A model generated the notes under the pieces. That model made no database searches. It saw only the letters and a list, made by a program, of their open reading frames with translations, and was not told the DNA's origin. A stretch of DNA of 64,000 nt from Xanthomonas theicola (lineage in GTDB: Bacteria; Pseudomonadota; Gammaproteobacteria; Xanthomonadales; Xanthomonadaceae). A program made the position numbers and the translations under genes. Below, piece after piece: positions 45,451-52,992 of this stretch (position 1 is its first letter; every line of letters starts with the position of its first letter). Location of the stretch: assembly GCF_014236795.1 (NCBI RefSeq), contig NZ_CP049017.1, positions 908,001 to 972,000 of the forward strand, read 5' to 3'.

Positions 45451-46064
45451 GAGTCGCTGTGCTGGGCGCAACAGGCGCAACGGGTCGGGAATTGGTGCGC
45501 CAGGCGCTGGAGCGAGGCCACACGGTCATTGCCATGGCGCGCGATCCCGCTCGCATCGCGGGCGACCATCCGAATTTGATGCGAAAGCGCGTCGATGTGG
45601 ACGATCCGAAGTCACTGGCCGCCGCGCTGGATGCGGAGACAACGCTGATCTCCGCACTCGGCACCACCAAAACAGCGCGCCTAGGCGTTCTCATCACCGG
45701 GGCGCGAGCCGTACTGGCTGCAGCGCCTCAGCGTGTGATCTGGCTTGGCGCCTTTGGCACGGGAGCCTCCGCGCGCGCCGCAGGGTGGTTGACCCGCGGC
45801 GTGCTCGGCATCGTGCTGCGCCGCGAGTTGGCTGACAAGGTTGCGGCCGACTCGGCGGTACTGGCTGCCGGCGGGACGGTTTTTCATGCGGGGCCGCTGT
45901 CGAACGGTCCCTTGAGTGCCGCACGTCGCACGGTGGGGCTGGAGGCTCTGCCCACGCGGTGGTTCCCGGCCCAGATCAGTCGTGCGACGGTCGCTGCTGC
46001 CATGCTGGACGAGGCAGAGTCGCCCCGGTTTGCGAACCGCATCGCGGTTCCTCTGGGCAGCTAA
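45447..46064 (+). CDS. NAD(P)-binding NmrA-like atypical SDR
   Basis: A 205-residue protein from ATG 45447, overlapping the previous stop (ATGA), so co-translated. The N-terminal Rossmann motif GATGATG is in MRVAVLGATGATGRELVRQA. It is followed by ARDPARI, VDVDDPKSLAAALDAETTLI and a C-terminal region LPTRWFPAQISRATVAAAML typical of the NAD(P)H-binding (NmrA/YwnB-like) group. No classical YxxxK catalytic pair is seen. It is a likely redox sensor or epimerase-like protein; the substrate is unknown. Confidence 0.8.
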   Translation: MRVAVLGATGATGRELVRQALERGHTVIAMARDPARIAGDHPNLMRKRVDVDDPKSLAAALDAETTLISALGTTKTARLGVLITGARAVLAAAPQRVIWLGAFGTGASARAAGWLTRGVLGIVLRRELADKVAADSAVLAAGGTVFHAGPLSNGPLSAARRTVGLEALPTRWFPAQISRATVAAAMLDEAESPRFANRIAVPLGS

Positions 46065-46187
46065 CGCGTCGGAGCAGCTTTGCGTAGTCACTGAGGCCAT
46101 GGTCACAGCCAGGGCCGGATCGCCCGCCATTTGGGTGGCTGGCGCGCGACGGCCCAAGGCTTCGAGTTCACGTGGCGTCTTCGCTGC

Positions 46188-46940
46188 TCAGCATCCGGCC
46201 AGGGCGACTGCATCTGCGCCCGCTGGAATCCGCATGGGCGCTGCAGGGTCGGTCACCGCTCGCCACACGGCTTCGGCCACATCCTGCGCGAGCGTGACTG
46301 GCGAGTTGCCGTCACGCATGGCAGCAAAAGCCTGCTGCGTAAAGTCGGCATAGGCTGCATGCGTGCTGCCGTCCACCCGCCGGCGGGCGTTCTCGCCAAA
46401 GCGCGTGCCCGGAGCCCGGCCCGGCAGAACGAGCCGAGCGCGCACGCCGAACGGCGCCAGCTCCAGATCCAGCGATTCGGCCAATGCGTTCACCGCCGCC
46501 TTGCTGCCGGTGTAGGCCGACAACAGCGGCAGCGGCTTGAGCGTCACGCTCGAGGTCACGTTGACGATGACGCCGGCTTTCCGCTCGCGCAACTGCGGCA
46601 GCACGGCCTGGGTCATCGCGATCGTGCCAAGGACGTTGGTCTCGAAAACCTCGCGTGCGCTGGCCATCGCGGTGCCTTCCAGCGGCCCCAGCAAGCCGAT
46701 GCCGGCGTTGTTGACCAAAGCGTCGATGGGCCCGGCCTGTTCGACGCAACTGCGGATGCTTTGCGCATCCGTGATGTCGAGCGCCAGCACGCGCAGCTTG
46801 GTGGAAGGCGCCAGCAAGTCGGTGCGGGGCGTGCGCATCGTGGCGATGACATGCCAGCCTTTGTCAAGGAAGAGACGGGCGGTCTCCAGACCGAAGCCGG
46901 ATGAGCAGCCGGTGATGAGGACGGTGGAAGTGCGAGACAT
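46188..46940 (-). CDS. Short-chain dehydrogenase/reductase
   Basis: A 250-residue protein from ATG 46940. It has the classical SDR motifs: cofactor loop TGCSSGFG in VLITGCSSGFGLETARLFLD, DALVNNAGIG, catalytic Ser in VNVTSSVTLKPLP and Tyr/Lys in SAYTGSKAAV. It fits an NADP(H)-dependent oxidoreductase with unknown substrate. It is divergent from an AraC-family gene across 93 bases, a common regulator-target pair. Confidence 0.88.
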   Translation of the reverse strand: MSRTSTVLITGCSSGFGLETARLFLDKGWHVIATMRTPRTDLLAPSTKLRVLALDITDAQSIRSCVEQAGPIDALVNNAGIGLLGPLEGTAMASAREVFETNVLGTIAMTQAVLPQLRERKAGVIVNVTSSVTLKPLPLLSAYTGSKAAVNALAESLDLELAPFGVRARLVLPGRAPGTRFGENARRRVDGSTHAAYADFTQQAFAAMRDGNSPVTLAQDVAEAVWRAVTDPAAPMRIPAGADAVALAGC

Positions 46941-47033
46941 GAAAGAACTCCTGGAAGTGATGTCACCCACGATAGGCACCAAGACCTGGACTGGCTACAC
47001 TTGAGAATCCATTATTTTGTTGATTTAGTCCGA

Positions 47034-47963
47034 ATGACCGATCCCTTGGCCGAAGTCGTGTCGCTGCTGCAGCCAGGCGCGCCGTTCTCCAAGCTGGTGA
47101 TTGCCTCGGCGCCGTGGTCGGTTCGCCGCACCGAGACAGGTCGCCCCTTCTACTTCGTCGTGCTGCAGGGCAGTTGCTACCTGCGCATCGACAGCGCGAC
47201 ACGCAGCGACACCATCACCTTGAACGAAGGCGACTTCACACTGATCCCGTCGACACGTTCCTTCGCGACCTCCAGCGTGGACCGGCAACCGCCGGGCGAT
47301 GGTGACACGGTCGATACGCCGATCGCCGCCATGCCCGGGGGCGCGCGCGTTGGCGACCCGAACGGACCCGTCGACACCCAACTGTTGGTCGGCAACTGCG
47401 TTTTCGGATCGCCGGACGCAGCGCTGCTGGTGACGCTGCTGCCGCAATGGGTGCATGTCCGGGGCGAGCAGCGCCTGTCGACCTTGGTGCAGTTGGTCGG
47501 CGAGGAATCGCGCAGTGACCGACCCGCGCGCGAGATCGTGATGGCGCGCTTGCTGGAAGTGCTGTTGATCGAAGCCCTGCGGTCGACGGCAAATCAGTCG
47601 AGTTCTTCCGGTCTCGTGCGCGGGTTGTCCGATCCCAGGCTGGCTCTGGCGCTGCGGCTGATGCACCAGCGGCCGGCGGATCCCTGGACGGTGGCCCAGC
47701 TGGCGCGTGAGGCCGCGATGTCGCGTTCGGTCTTCTTCGAGCGCTTCAGCGCAGCTGTCGGCATGGCGCCGATGGAATACCTGCTGACTTGGCGGATGGC
47801 GCTCGCGAAGCAACTGCTTCGGCAACACGACGTCGCAATCTCGGACATCGCCGAACGCGTCGGCTACAGCACGGTCAGCACGTTTGGGGTTGCATTTACA
47901 AGGTACGTCGGCATACCGCCTGGACGCTACTCCAAGGGCGAGATCGGTGCCCTGCCAGAGTAA
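47034..47963 (+). CDS. AraC-family regulator with cupin-type sensor domain
   Basis: A 309-residue protein from ATG 47034; an earlier in-frame start 33 bases upstream is less likely. The N-terminal cupin-6 sensor has FYFVVLQGSCYLRIDSATRS and LNEGDFTLIPSTRSF. The C-terminal double HTH has DPWTVAQLAREAAMSRSVFF, ERFSAAVGMAPMEYLLTWRM and ISDIAERVGYSTVSTFGVAF, ending PPGRY. It probably activates the divergent SDR gene and itself. Confidence 0.88.
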   Translation: MTDPLAEVVSLLQPGAPFSKLVIASAPWSVRRTETGRPFYFVVLQGSCYLRIDSATRSDTITLNEGDFTLIPSTRSFATSSVDRQPPGDGDTVDTPIAAMPGGARVGDPNGPVDTQLLVGNCVFGSPDAALLVTLLPQWVHVRGEQRLSTLVQLVGEESRSDRPAREIVMARLLEVLLIEALRSTANQSSSSGLVRGLSDPRLALALRLMHQRPADPWTVAQLAREAAMSRSVFFERFSAAVGMAPMEYLLTWRMALAKQLLRQHDVAISDIAERVGYSTVSTFGVAFTRYVGIPPGRYSKGEIGALPE

Positions 47964-47980
47964 GCTGTGCACAAAGTGCT

Positions 47981-48003
47981 GCGGCTTCGACAGGAGAAGC
48001 CGC
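47981..48003 (+). terminator. Stem-loop after AraC-family gene
   Basis: GCGGCTTC and GAAGCCGC pair around a seven-base loop, 18 bases after the stop codon. There is no U-run behind it, so it is only a possible terminator. Confidence 0.4.
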
Positions 48004-48091
48004 GCCCGCTGGCGTATTCACTTCACGCTAGGATGCTCGCGCGACGTCTGCGCGCGACGGACGGAACGAGTCTGGCGCGGGCATTTGACTA

Positions 48092-48904
48092 GGGTCTGTT
48101 AACACTAATGGCCTAGGCGATTAAACTATCGGGCATGGAGATCACGCCAGCGCAATTTTCCCTGATCGAACATTGCCTGCCGGCGCAGCGCGGCAATGTC
48201 GGCATGACCAACCTGCAAGTGGTCAACGCTATCGTTTACGTTGCCGAGCATGGTTGCAAATGGCGCGGCCCGCCCAAGCGCTTTGGCAACCGGCATACGG
48301 TGTGCACACGCATGAACCGTTGGGCCAAGGCGGGTGTGCTGGACCGGATGTTGGCCCAATTGCAGAAGTCCCAGATCGTGCGCATCGAAATCGAAGCGGT
48401 CTGGCTGGACTCCACCAGCATCAAGATGCATCCCGATGGCACTGGTGCATTAAAAAAACGGCCCGCAGTCCATCGGCAAGTCGCGCGGTGGATGGAACGC
48501 CAAGATTCATATGGTTGCCGCAGATGCTCAAACAGCCATCACGTTCGGATTGACGCCCGGTAACGCGCATGAGGCACCGGCAGGCCGCACATTGCTTGAA
48601 CACCTGGGGCCAGTGGAGCGGCCGATCCATGTACTGTTGGACCGTGCTTACGAAGGCAATGAAACCCGCCAGTTGGCGCTTGATCTTGGCTTCGTGCCGG
48701 TGGTCTGGCCGAAGTCCAATCGGGTCGATCCTTTGGAGTACAACCGGGAAATGTACAAGCGGCGCAACGAAGTGGAGGGGCTGTTGCGTCGCTTGAAAGG
48801 CGACCGCTGGATTTTTTCACGCTTGGAGAAGCTGGATGTCATGTTCCTCCGATTCCTCAGCTTCGTCCTGGTCGTTGATGGGCTTGGGATGTGTCAACAG
48901 GCCC
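48092..48904 (+). mobile_element. IS5-family element A (IS427/IS1031-like, 813 bp)
   Basis: The terminal inverted repeats are GGGTCTGTTAACAC at the left and, inverted, GGGCCTGTTGACAC at the right. The element is flanked by a TA duplication (48090-48091 and 48905-48906), as usual for this group. It carries a split transposase. Element B begins immediately at its right end. Confidence 0.87.
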
Positions 48905-48918
48905 TAGGGATAGTCTGA
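48135..48918 (+). CDS. IS5-family transposase, two reading frames joined at an A7 run
   Basis: The first frame (from ATG 48135) has MEITPAQFSLIEHCLPAQRG, a DNA-binding half and the first catalytic Asp (VWLDSTSIKMHPDGTGALKK). At the run of seven A (48452-48458) the conserved sequence moves to another frame (NGPQSIGKSRGGWNAKIHMV). That frame holds the second Asp (LLDRAYEGNETRQLAL) and Glu (RRNEVEGLLRRLKGD). This may be the programmed frameshift or transcript slippage known in this IS group, or a plain mutation. The final codons to 48918 lie outside the element, within IS B. Confidence 0.8.
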
Positions 48919-50069
48919 TCAACGCGGTCGGAGGATGAGGCAAGCCATATCGACCACGCCCACGGCGCTCAGACCCTCGGTTTTTCGCCGTTTCCGGCGC
49001 ATTTCCGGGGTATTTCCCGGATTACAGGCACACCCTCCCCACGACAGGCAGCAACTGCTTTCGCTTCAGCCACAGGTTCGACAGCGCAAACAGCGTCAGC
49101 ACTTGCGCCGTGTTCTTCGCCAGGCCGCGATAGCGCACCTTGACGTAGCCAAACTGGCGCTTGATCACCCGGAACGGATGCTCCACCTTCGCCCTCAGGC
49201 TGGCCTTGGCGTGCTCCCAGCGCTGTGCCCACTTCAATTCGCGCTTGCTCTTGATCTGCTTCAGCTTCGAGGGCTTCTCCGCGATCAGATAGCGCAGCTT
49301 GCGCTTGCTCGCCATCTCCTCGCGCTTGGCCAGCCCGGTGTAGCCGCTGTCGCCGCATACCGTGTCTTCCTTGCCGTGCAGCAGCTTGTGCGCCTGGGTG
49401 ATATCTGCGGCGTTGGCCGCCGTGCATTCCAAGTGGTGCACCAGCCCGGACTCATCGTCCACGCCGATGTGCGCTTTCATCCCGAAGTAGTACTGATTGC
49501 CCTTCTTGGTCTGGTGCATTTCCGGGTCGCGCTCGCCGTTCTTGTTCTTGGTCGAGCTGGGCGCGGCAATGATCGTGGCGTCCACGATGGTGCCGCCGCG
49601 CAGGCTCTGGCCCTTGCGCGATAGGTGCGCGTTGACCCGGTTGAACAGCGTGCGCGCCAGATCGTGCGTCTCCAGCAACCGGCGGAAGTTGAGGATCGTG
49701 GTCTCGTCCGGCACCTCATCCAACCCGCCGATCCTGGCGAAACGGCGCATCGACGCCGTGTCGTACAAGGCTTCTTCCGCGCCCGGGTCGCTCAGTGCGT
49801 ACCACTGCTGCAGAAAGTGGATGCGCAGCATTGTCTCCAGCGGGTACGGCTGACGGCCCGGATGGCCCGACTTCGGATAGTGCGGCGCGATCAGCGCCAG
49901 CAGGTCTTTCCACGGCACCACCTGATCCATCTCGGCCAGCAACCTTTCGCGCCGCGTCTGCTTGCGCTTGCCGTTGTACTCCGCGTCGCCGAAAGACAAT
50001 TGCATCGTCGTTGTCCTGTTGGGCTTTGTACGATTGTCGCAGGATCAGAGGGAGTTGTTCAGACCATCC
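48908..50069 (-). mobile_element. IS5-family element B (IS1479-like, about 1.16 kb), intact
   Basis: The inverted repeats are GGATAGTCTGATCAAC at the left and, inverted, GGATGGTCTGAACAAC at the right. The element is flanked on both sides by CTAG (48904-48907 and 50070-50073), the typical 4-base target duplication of the IS5 subgroup. The left CTAG spans the right end of element A, so B inserted there after A. Confidence 0.88.
49022..50005 (-). CDS. IS5-family transposase (intact)
   Basis: A 327-residue protein from ATG 50005. It has the N-terminal DUF772-type domain (YPLETMLRIHFLQQWYALSD) and the DDE domain with first Asp in GGTIVDATIIAAPSSTKN, second Asp in VCGDSGYTGLAKREEM and Glu in LRAKVEHPFRVIKRQFGYVK. 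The frame is complete, so the element could be active. Confidence 0.93.
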   Translation of the reverse strand: MQLSFGDAEYNGKRKQTRRERLLAEMDQVVPWKDLLALIAPHYPKSGHPGRQPYPLETMLRIHFLQQWYALSDPGAEEALYDTASMRRFARIGGLDEVPDETTILNFRRLLETHDLARTLFNRVNAHLSRKGQSLRGGTIVDATIIAAPSSTKNKNGERDPEMHQTKKGNQYYFGMKAHIGVDDESGLVHHLECTAANAADITQAHKLLHGKEDTVCGDSGYTGLAKREEMASKRKLRYLIAEKPSKLKQIKSKRELKWAQRWEHAKASLRAKVEHPFRVIKRQFGYVKVRYRGLAKNTAQVLTLFALSNLWLKRKQLLPVVGRVCL

Positions 50070-50206
50070 CTAGGAAAAGTCTGACGGCCTCACTTGCAGG
50101 GAGCCATCGCCGTGATGCGGTACTTCTCTGTGAAGCTCTGTGGGTTGGCGTAGGAGGCGCGACCACCGTGCGGTAATGCCTGGTGAGCACGCCTCGCTGT
50201 GCACCG

Positions 50207-50236
50207 GCAAAAAAGCCCCTTCTCGCGAAGGGGCTT
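50207..50236 (-). terminator. Rho-independent terminator of fliC
   Basis: On the minus strand AAGCCCCTT (50228-50236) pairs with AAGGGGCTT (50213-50221) around a six-base loop, followed by a T-run (complement of the AAAAAA ending at 50214). It lies 27 bases after the fliC stop. Confidence 0.88.
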
Positions 50237-50263
50237 GGCGTCGTGTAGGTGTCGGGCGGGCGG

Positions 50264-51448
50264 TTACTGCAGCAGGCTCAACACGTTCTGTGGGACCGAC
50301 TTGGCCTGCGCCAGCATCGCGGTACCGGCCTGCTGCAGGATCTGCGTGCGGGTCAGCTCGGCGGTTTCCTTGGCGTAGTCGGTGTCGCGGATGCGGCTGC
50401 GCGAGGCCGACAGGTTCTCCGAGGTGGAGCTCAGGTTGGCGATGGTCGAGGTGAAGCGGTTCTGCACCGCACCCATGTCGGCGCGCGAGGAGTTGACCGC
50501 GGTCAGCGCCTTGTCGACGATTTCCAGCGCCTTCTGCGCCCCCTGGAAGGTGGAGATGTCCAGGTCGCTCAAGGTGTTGCTGGTGCCGGCGACGGCGGTG
50601 GCCGAGGCGCTGATGCCGGCGTTGCTGAAGGTGATGCCGGTGGCGCCGGTGGCCGAGCCCGCGGTGAACGAGAAGTCCTTGCCGGCCTTCAGCGATTCCA
50701 GCTTCAACGCGCCGGTGGTGCTGTCGACCGAGGCGTAGACGCCGGTCTGGTCCAGCTTGTCGTTGATCGCGGCGGCGATCTTCTTGGAGACGTCGGTACC
50801 GGCGTCGCCGACCGCCACTGCGACCGAGGCGATGTTGACGCCGTTGACCGACATGCCCGAGAAGCTGCCGCTGGCGGTCGCGGTGCCGGAGGCCAGGGCC
50901 GCCGAGCCGGTCTGGGTGGCGGCGAAGCCGGCCTTGCCCAGCGAATTGACCCTGGAGTCGACGATGGTGTTGATGCCGATGGTCTGGCCGGCATCGGCGC
51001 CGACCTGGAACAGCGCGCCGGAGAACGAACCGTCCAGCAGCTTGGTGCCGTTGAAGCTGGTCTGGTTGGCGACGCGGTCGATTTCGGCGGTCAGCTGCTT
51101 GACTTCCGAGTTCAGCGCCTGGCGGTCGGTGGACGAGTTGGTGGCGTTGGACGACTGCACCGACAGTTCGCGGATGCGCTGCAGGTTGTTGCCCATTTCG
51201 ACCATCGCGCCTTCGGCGGTCTGCGCCAGCGAGATGCCGTCGTTGGCGTTGCGCGAGGCGACGTCCAGGCCGCGGATCTGGGTGGTGAAACGCTCGGAGA
51301 TCGCCAGACCGGCGGCGTCGTCCTTCGCGCTGTTGATGCGCAGGCCCGAGGACAGACGCTGGATCGTCGTCGCCAGGCTGGAGCTGGTGGTGTTGAGGTT
51401 GCGCTGAGCGTTCAGCGACATAACGTTGGTGTTGATGACCTGTGCCAT
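50264..51448 (-). CDS. fliC: Flagellin
   Basis: A 394-residue protein from ATG 51448 with a strong ribosome-binding site (GGAGATATCAAAATG). The conserved N-terminal D0/D1 begins [20 protein letters not shown] and continues [20 protein letters not shown]. The C-terminal D1/D0 is [20 protein letters not shown] and ends [16 protein letters not shown]. The variable centre (about 170-290) is Ala/Gly/Ser-rich. It polymerises into the filament after export. Two sigma-28-like promoters lie upstream. The usual downstream partner fliD is not here; an IS element follows. Confidence 0.96.
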   Translation of the reverse strand: MAQVINTNVMSLNAQRNLNTTSSSLATTIQRLSSGLRINSAKDDAAGLAISERFTTQIRGLDVASRNANDGISLAQTAEGAMVEMGNNLQRIRELSVQSSNATNSSTDRQALNSEVKQLTAEIDRVANQTSFNGTKLLDGSFSGALFQVGADAGQTIGINTIVDSRVNSLGKAGFAATQTGSAALASGTATASGSFSGMSVNGVNIASVAVAVGDAGTDVSKKIAAAINDKLDQTGVYASVDSTTGALKLESLKAGKDFSFTAGSATGATGITFSNAGISASATAVAGTSNTLSDLDISTFQGAQKALEIVDKALTAVNSSRADMGAVQNRFTSTIANLSSTSENLSASRSRIRDTDYAKETAELTRTQILQQAGTAMLAQAKSVPQNVLSLLQ

Positions 51449-51544
51449 TTTGATATCTCCTCTAAGCGATTTATCCGGCAACCCATCGGTGCCTGGAGCC
51501 TCCGCAGGGGGGCCATCAATTGGCCGTTGCCGCTGCTGAGATAA

Positions 51545-51571
51545 ATAACGGCGTGATGTCGACAACCTTTA
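51545..51571 (-). promoter_or_regulatory. Sigma-28 (FliA) promoter of fliC, proximal
   Basis: On the minus strand TAAAGGTT, exactly 11 bases, then GCCGTTAT matches the flagellar sigma-28 pattern TAAAGTTT-N11-GCCGATAA. It lies about 97 bases before the fliC start. Confidence 0.75.
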
Positions 51572-51640
51572 GTGATTCGCTGCGGAAAAACATCGCGATG
51601 CGGCGAACCGCAAGCCTGTGGCAGTCGCGGCGAAGAGTTT

Positions 51641-51667
51641 GTTTCGGCCGCGGTTTGCCGAACTTTA
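51641..51667 (-). promoter_or_regulatory. Sigma-28 (FliA) promoter of fliC, distal
   Basis: On the minus strand TAAAGTTC, exactly 11 bases, then GCCGAAAC is a second match to the sigma-28 consensus, 96 bases upstream of the first. It implies an untranslated leader of roughly 185 bases if used. Confidence 0.72.
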
Positions 51668-51727
51668 GGGCTGTGGCGCAGGCGCGGCCTGCGACCGGCG
51701 GCGGCGACGAACTCGGTACAACGGGGG

Positions 51728-51760
51728 AAGGCCCGGAGGCGTCGCCGCGCTCCGGGCCTT
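51728..51760 (-). terminator. Stem-loop after flgL
   Basis: AAGGCCCGGAG and CTCCGGGCCTT form an 11-bp stem with an 11-base loop, 23 bases after the flgL stop. The U-tract on the minus strand is poor (TT then C), so termination may be partial. On the plus strand it is followed by TTTGTTTG. Confidence 0.65.
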
Positions 51761-51783
51761 TGTTTGCGGGGCCGGCTCGGGAT

Positions 51784-52992
51784 TCAGCCGAGTTTGTTGA
51801 ACAGGGACATCGACTGCATCTGGGTGAAGATGGTCTGCGCCGCCTTGAGCGCGGCCTGTTCCAGCTGGTACTGGCCGATCGCATCGGCGTAATCCAGGTC
51901 GCGCAGCGAAGACAGGGTCGTCTTCAGCGTCACCTCGTTGGAGGCGCGCAGCTCGGCGGCATTGTCGATCGCGGCCAACTGCGCGCCGCCGGCGGCGCGT
52001 GCGTCGATCATCTTCGCCGAGGCCTGGCCGATGTCGCGCATCGACGACTGCAGGGTGTTCTGCAGCGCGGCCTTGTCGGCGGCGGTGACCGGATCGGAGC
52101 TCAGCGCGTTGACCAGATTGGTGATGGTGGAGAACACGTCCTTGTTGGTCGAGGCGCCGATCTGGAAGCTGTCGCCGACCGCCGGTGCACCGTCCACGCG
52201 CATCTTCAGGCCAGCGAAGCTGATGTCCTCGCCGGCCTTGTAGGTGCCGGTCTTGACCACGGCGCCGCTGCCGTCGCGCACCTCATAGGCGTCGGCGGCG
52301 GTGAACGCAACGCTGTAGCTGCCGCCGTTCCAGCTGCCGGAGCCGGCGTCGCGGCTGAAATTCAGCAGCAGGCCGGTGCCGGTATTGCCGCTGGCCGCGT
52401 GCGCGTCGACGGTGCCGTCGCCGGTGCGGATGCGCATGAAGATCTCGCTGCCGGGCAGGGCGTCGGCGACCTGCGTGTCCGGCGCCACTTCCACGCTGCG
52501 CTGGGTCTGGTCGCCACTGTAGACCACCTTGCCGTCGACCACCGCAAACGGCGCGCTGGCATCGGCGGTGCCGCCGAACAGGTAGCGGCCGCTGCCGTCG
52601 GTGCTGTTGGACAGGCTCAGCAGGCTGGCGTGCAGCGACTTCAGCTCCGAGGCGATCGCCTTGCGGTCGTCGTTGGTCAAGGCCGAACTGTTCGCCTGCA
52701 CCGTCAGGTCGTTGACCCGGGCCATCAGGTCGCCGGTCTGGGACAGCGCGTTCTCCTGCAGGCCCAGGCGGTTCTGTATGTTGTTGGCGTTGTCGCCGAA
52801 ACGCGCCAGTTCGGCCACCGCGCGGTCCAGGTTGACCGCGGTGCCGGAGGCGACCGGATCGTCGGCGGCGGTGACCAGGCGCTTGCCGCTGGCGAGCTGC
52901 TGTTCCAAGTGCGAGATCTTGGCCTGCTTGCCCAGCATGTTGTTGACCGACTGGCTGTACATCATGCCAGTGGAAATGCGGTTGCTGCTCAT
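51784..52992 (-). CDS. flgL: Hook-filament junction protein FlgL (HAP3)
   Basis: A 402-residue protein from ATG 52992, overlapping the flgK stop by four bases. The N-terminal helix is flagellin-like (MSSNRISTGMMYSQSVNNML, LASGKRLVTAADDPVASGTA). The C-terminal helix ends YQLEQAALKAAQTIFTQMQS. It forms the junction layer between FlgK and the filament. It is the last gene of the flgB-to-flgL transcription unit, followed by a stem-loop. Confidence 0.95.
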   Translation of the reverse strand: MSSNRISTGMMYSQSVNNMLGKQAKISHLEQQLASGKRLVTAADDPVASGTAVNLDRAVAELARFGDNANNIQNRLGLQENALSQTGDLMARVNDLTVQANSSALTNDDRKAIASELKSLHASLLSLSNSTDGSGRYLFGGTADASAPFAVVDGKVVYSGDQTQRSVEVAPDTQVADALPGSEIFMRIRTGDGTVDAHAASGNTGTGLLLNFSRDAGSGSWNGGSYSVAFTAADAYEVRDGSGAVVKTGTYKAGEDISFAGLKMRVDGAPAVGDSFQIGASTNKDVFSTITNLVNALSSDPVTAADKAALQNTLQSSMRDIGQASAKMIDARAAGGAQLAAIDNAAELRASNEVTLKTTLSSLRDLDYADAIGQYQLEQAALKAAQTIFTQMQSMSLFNKLG

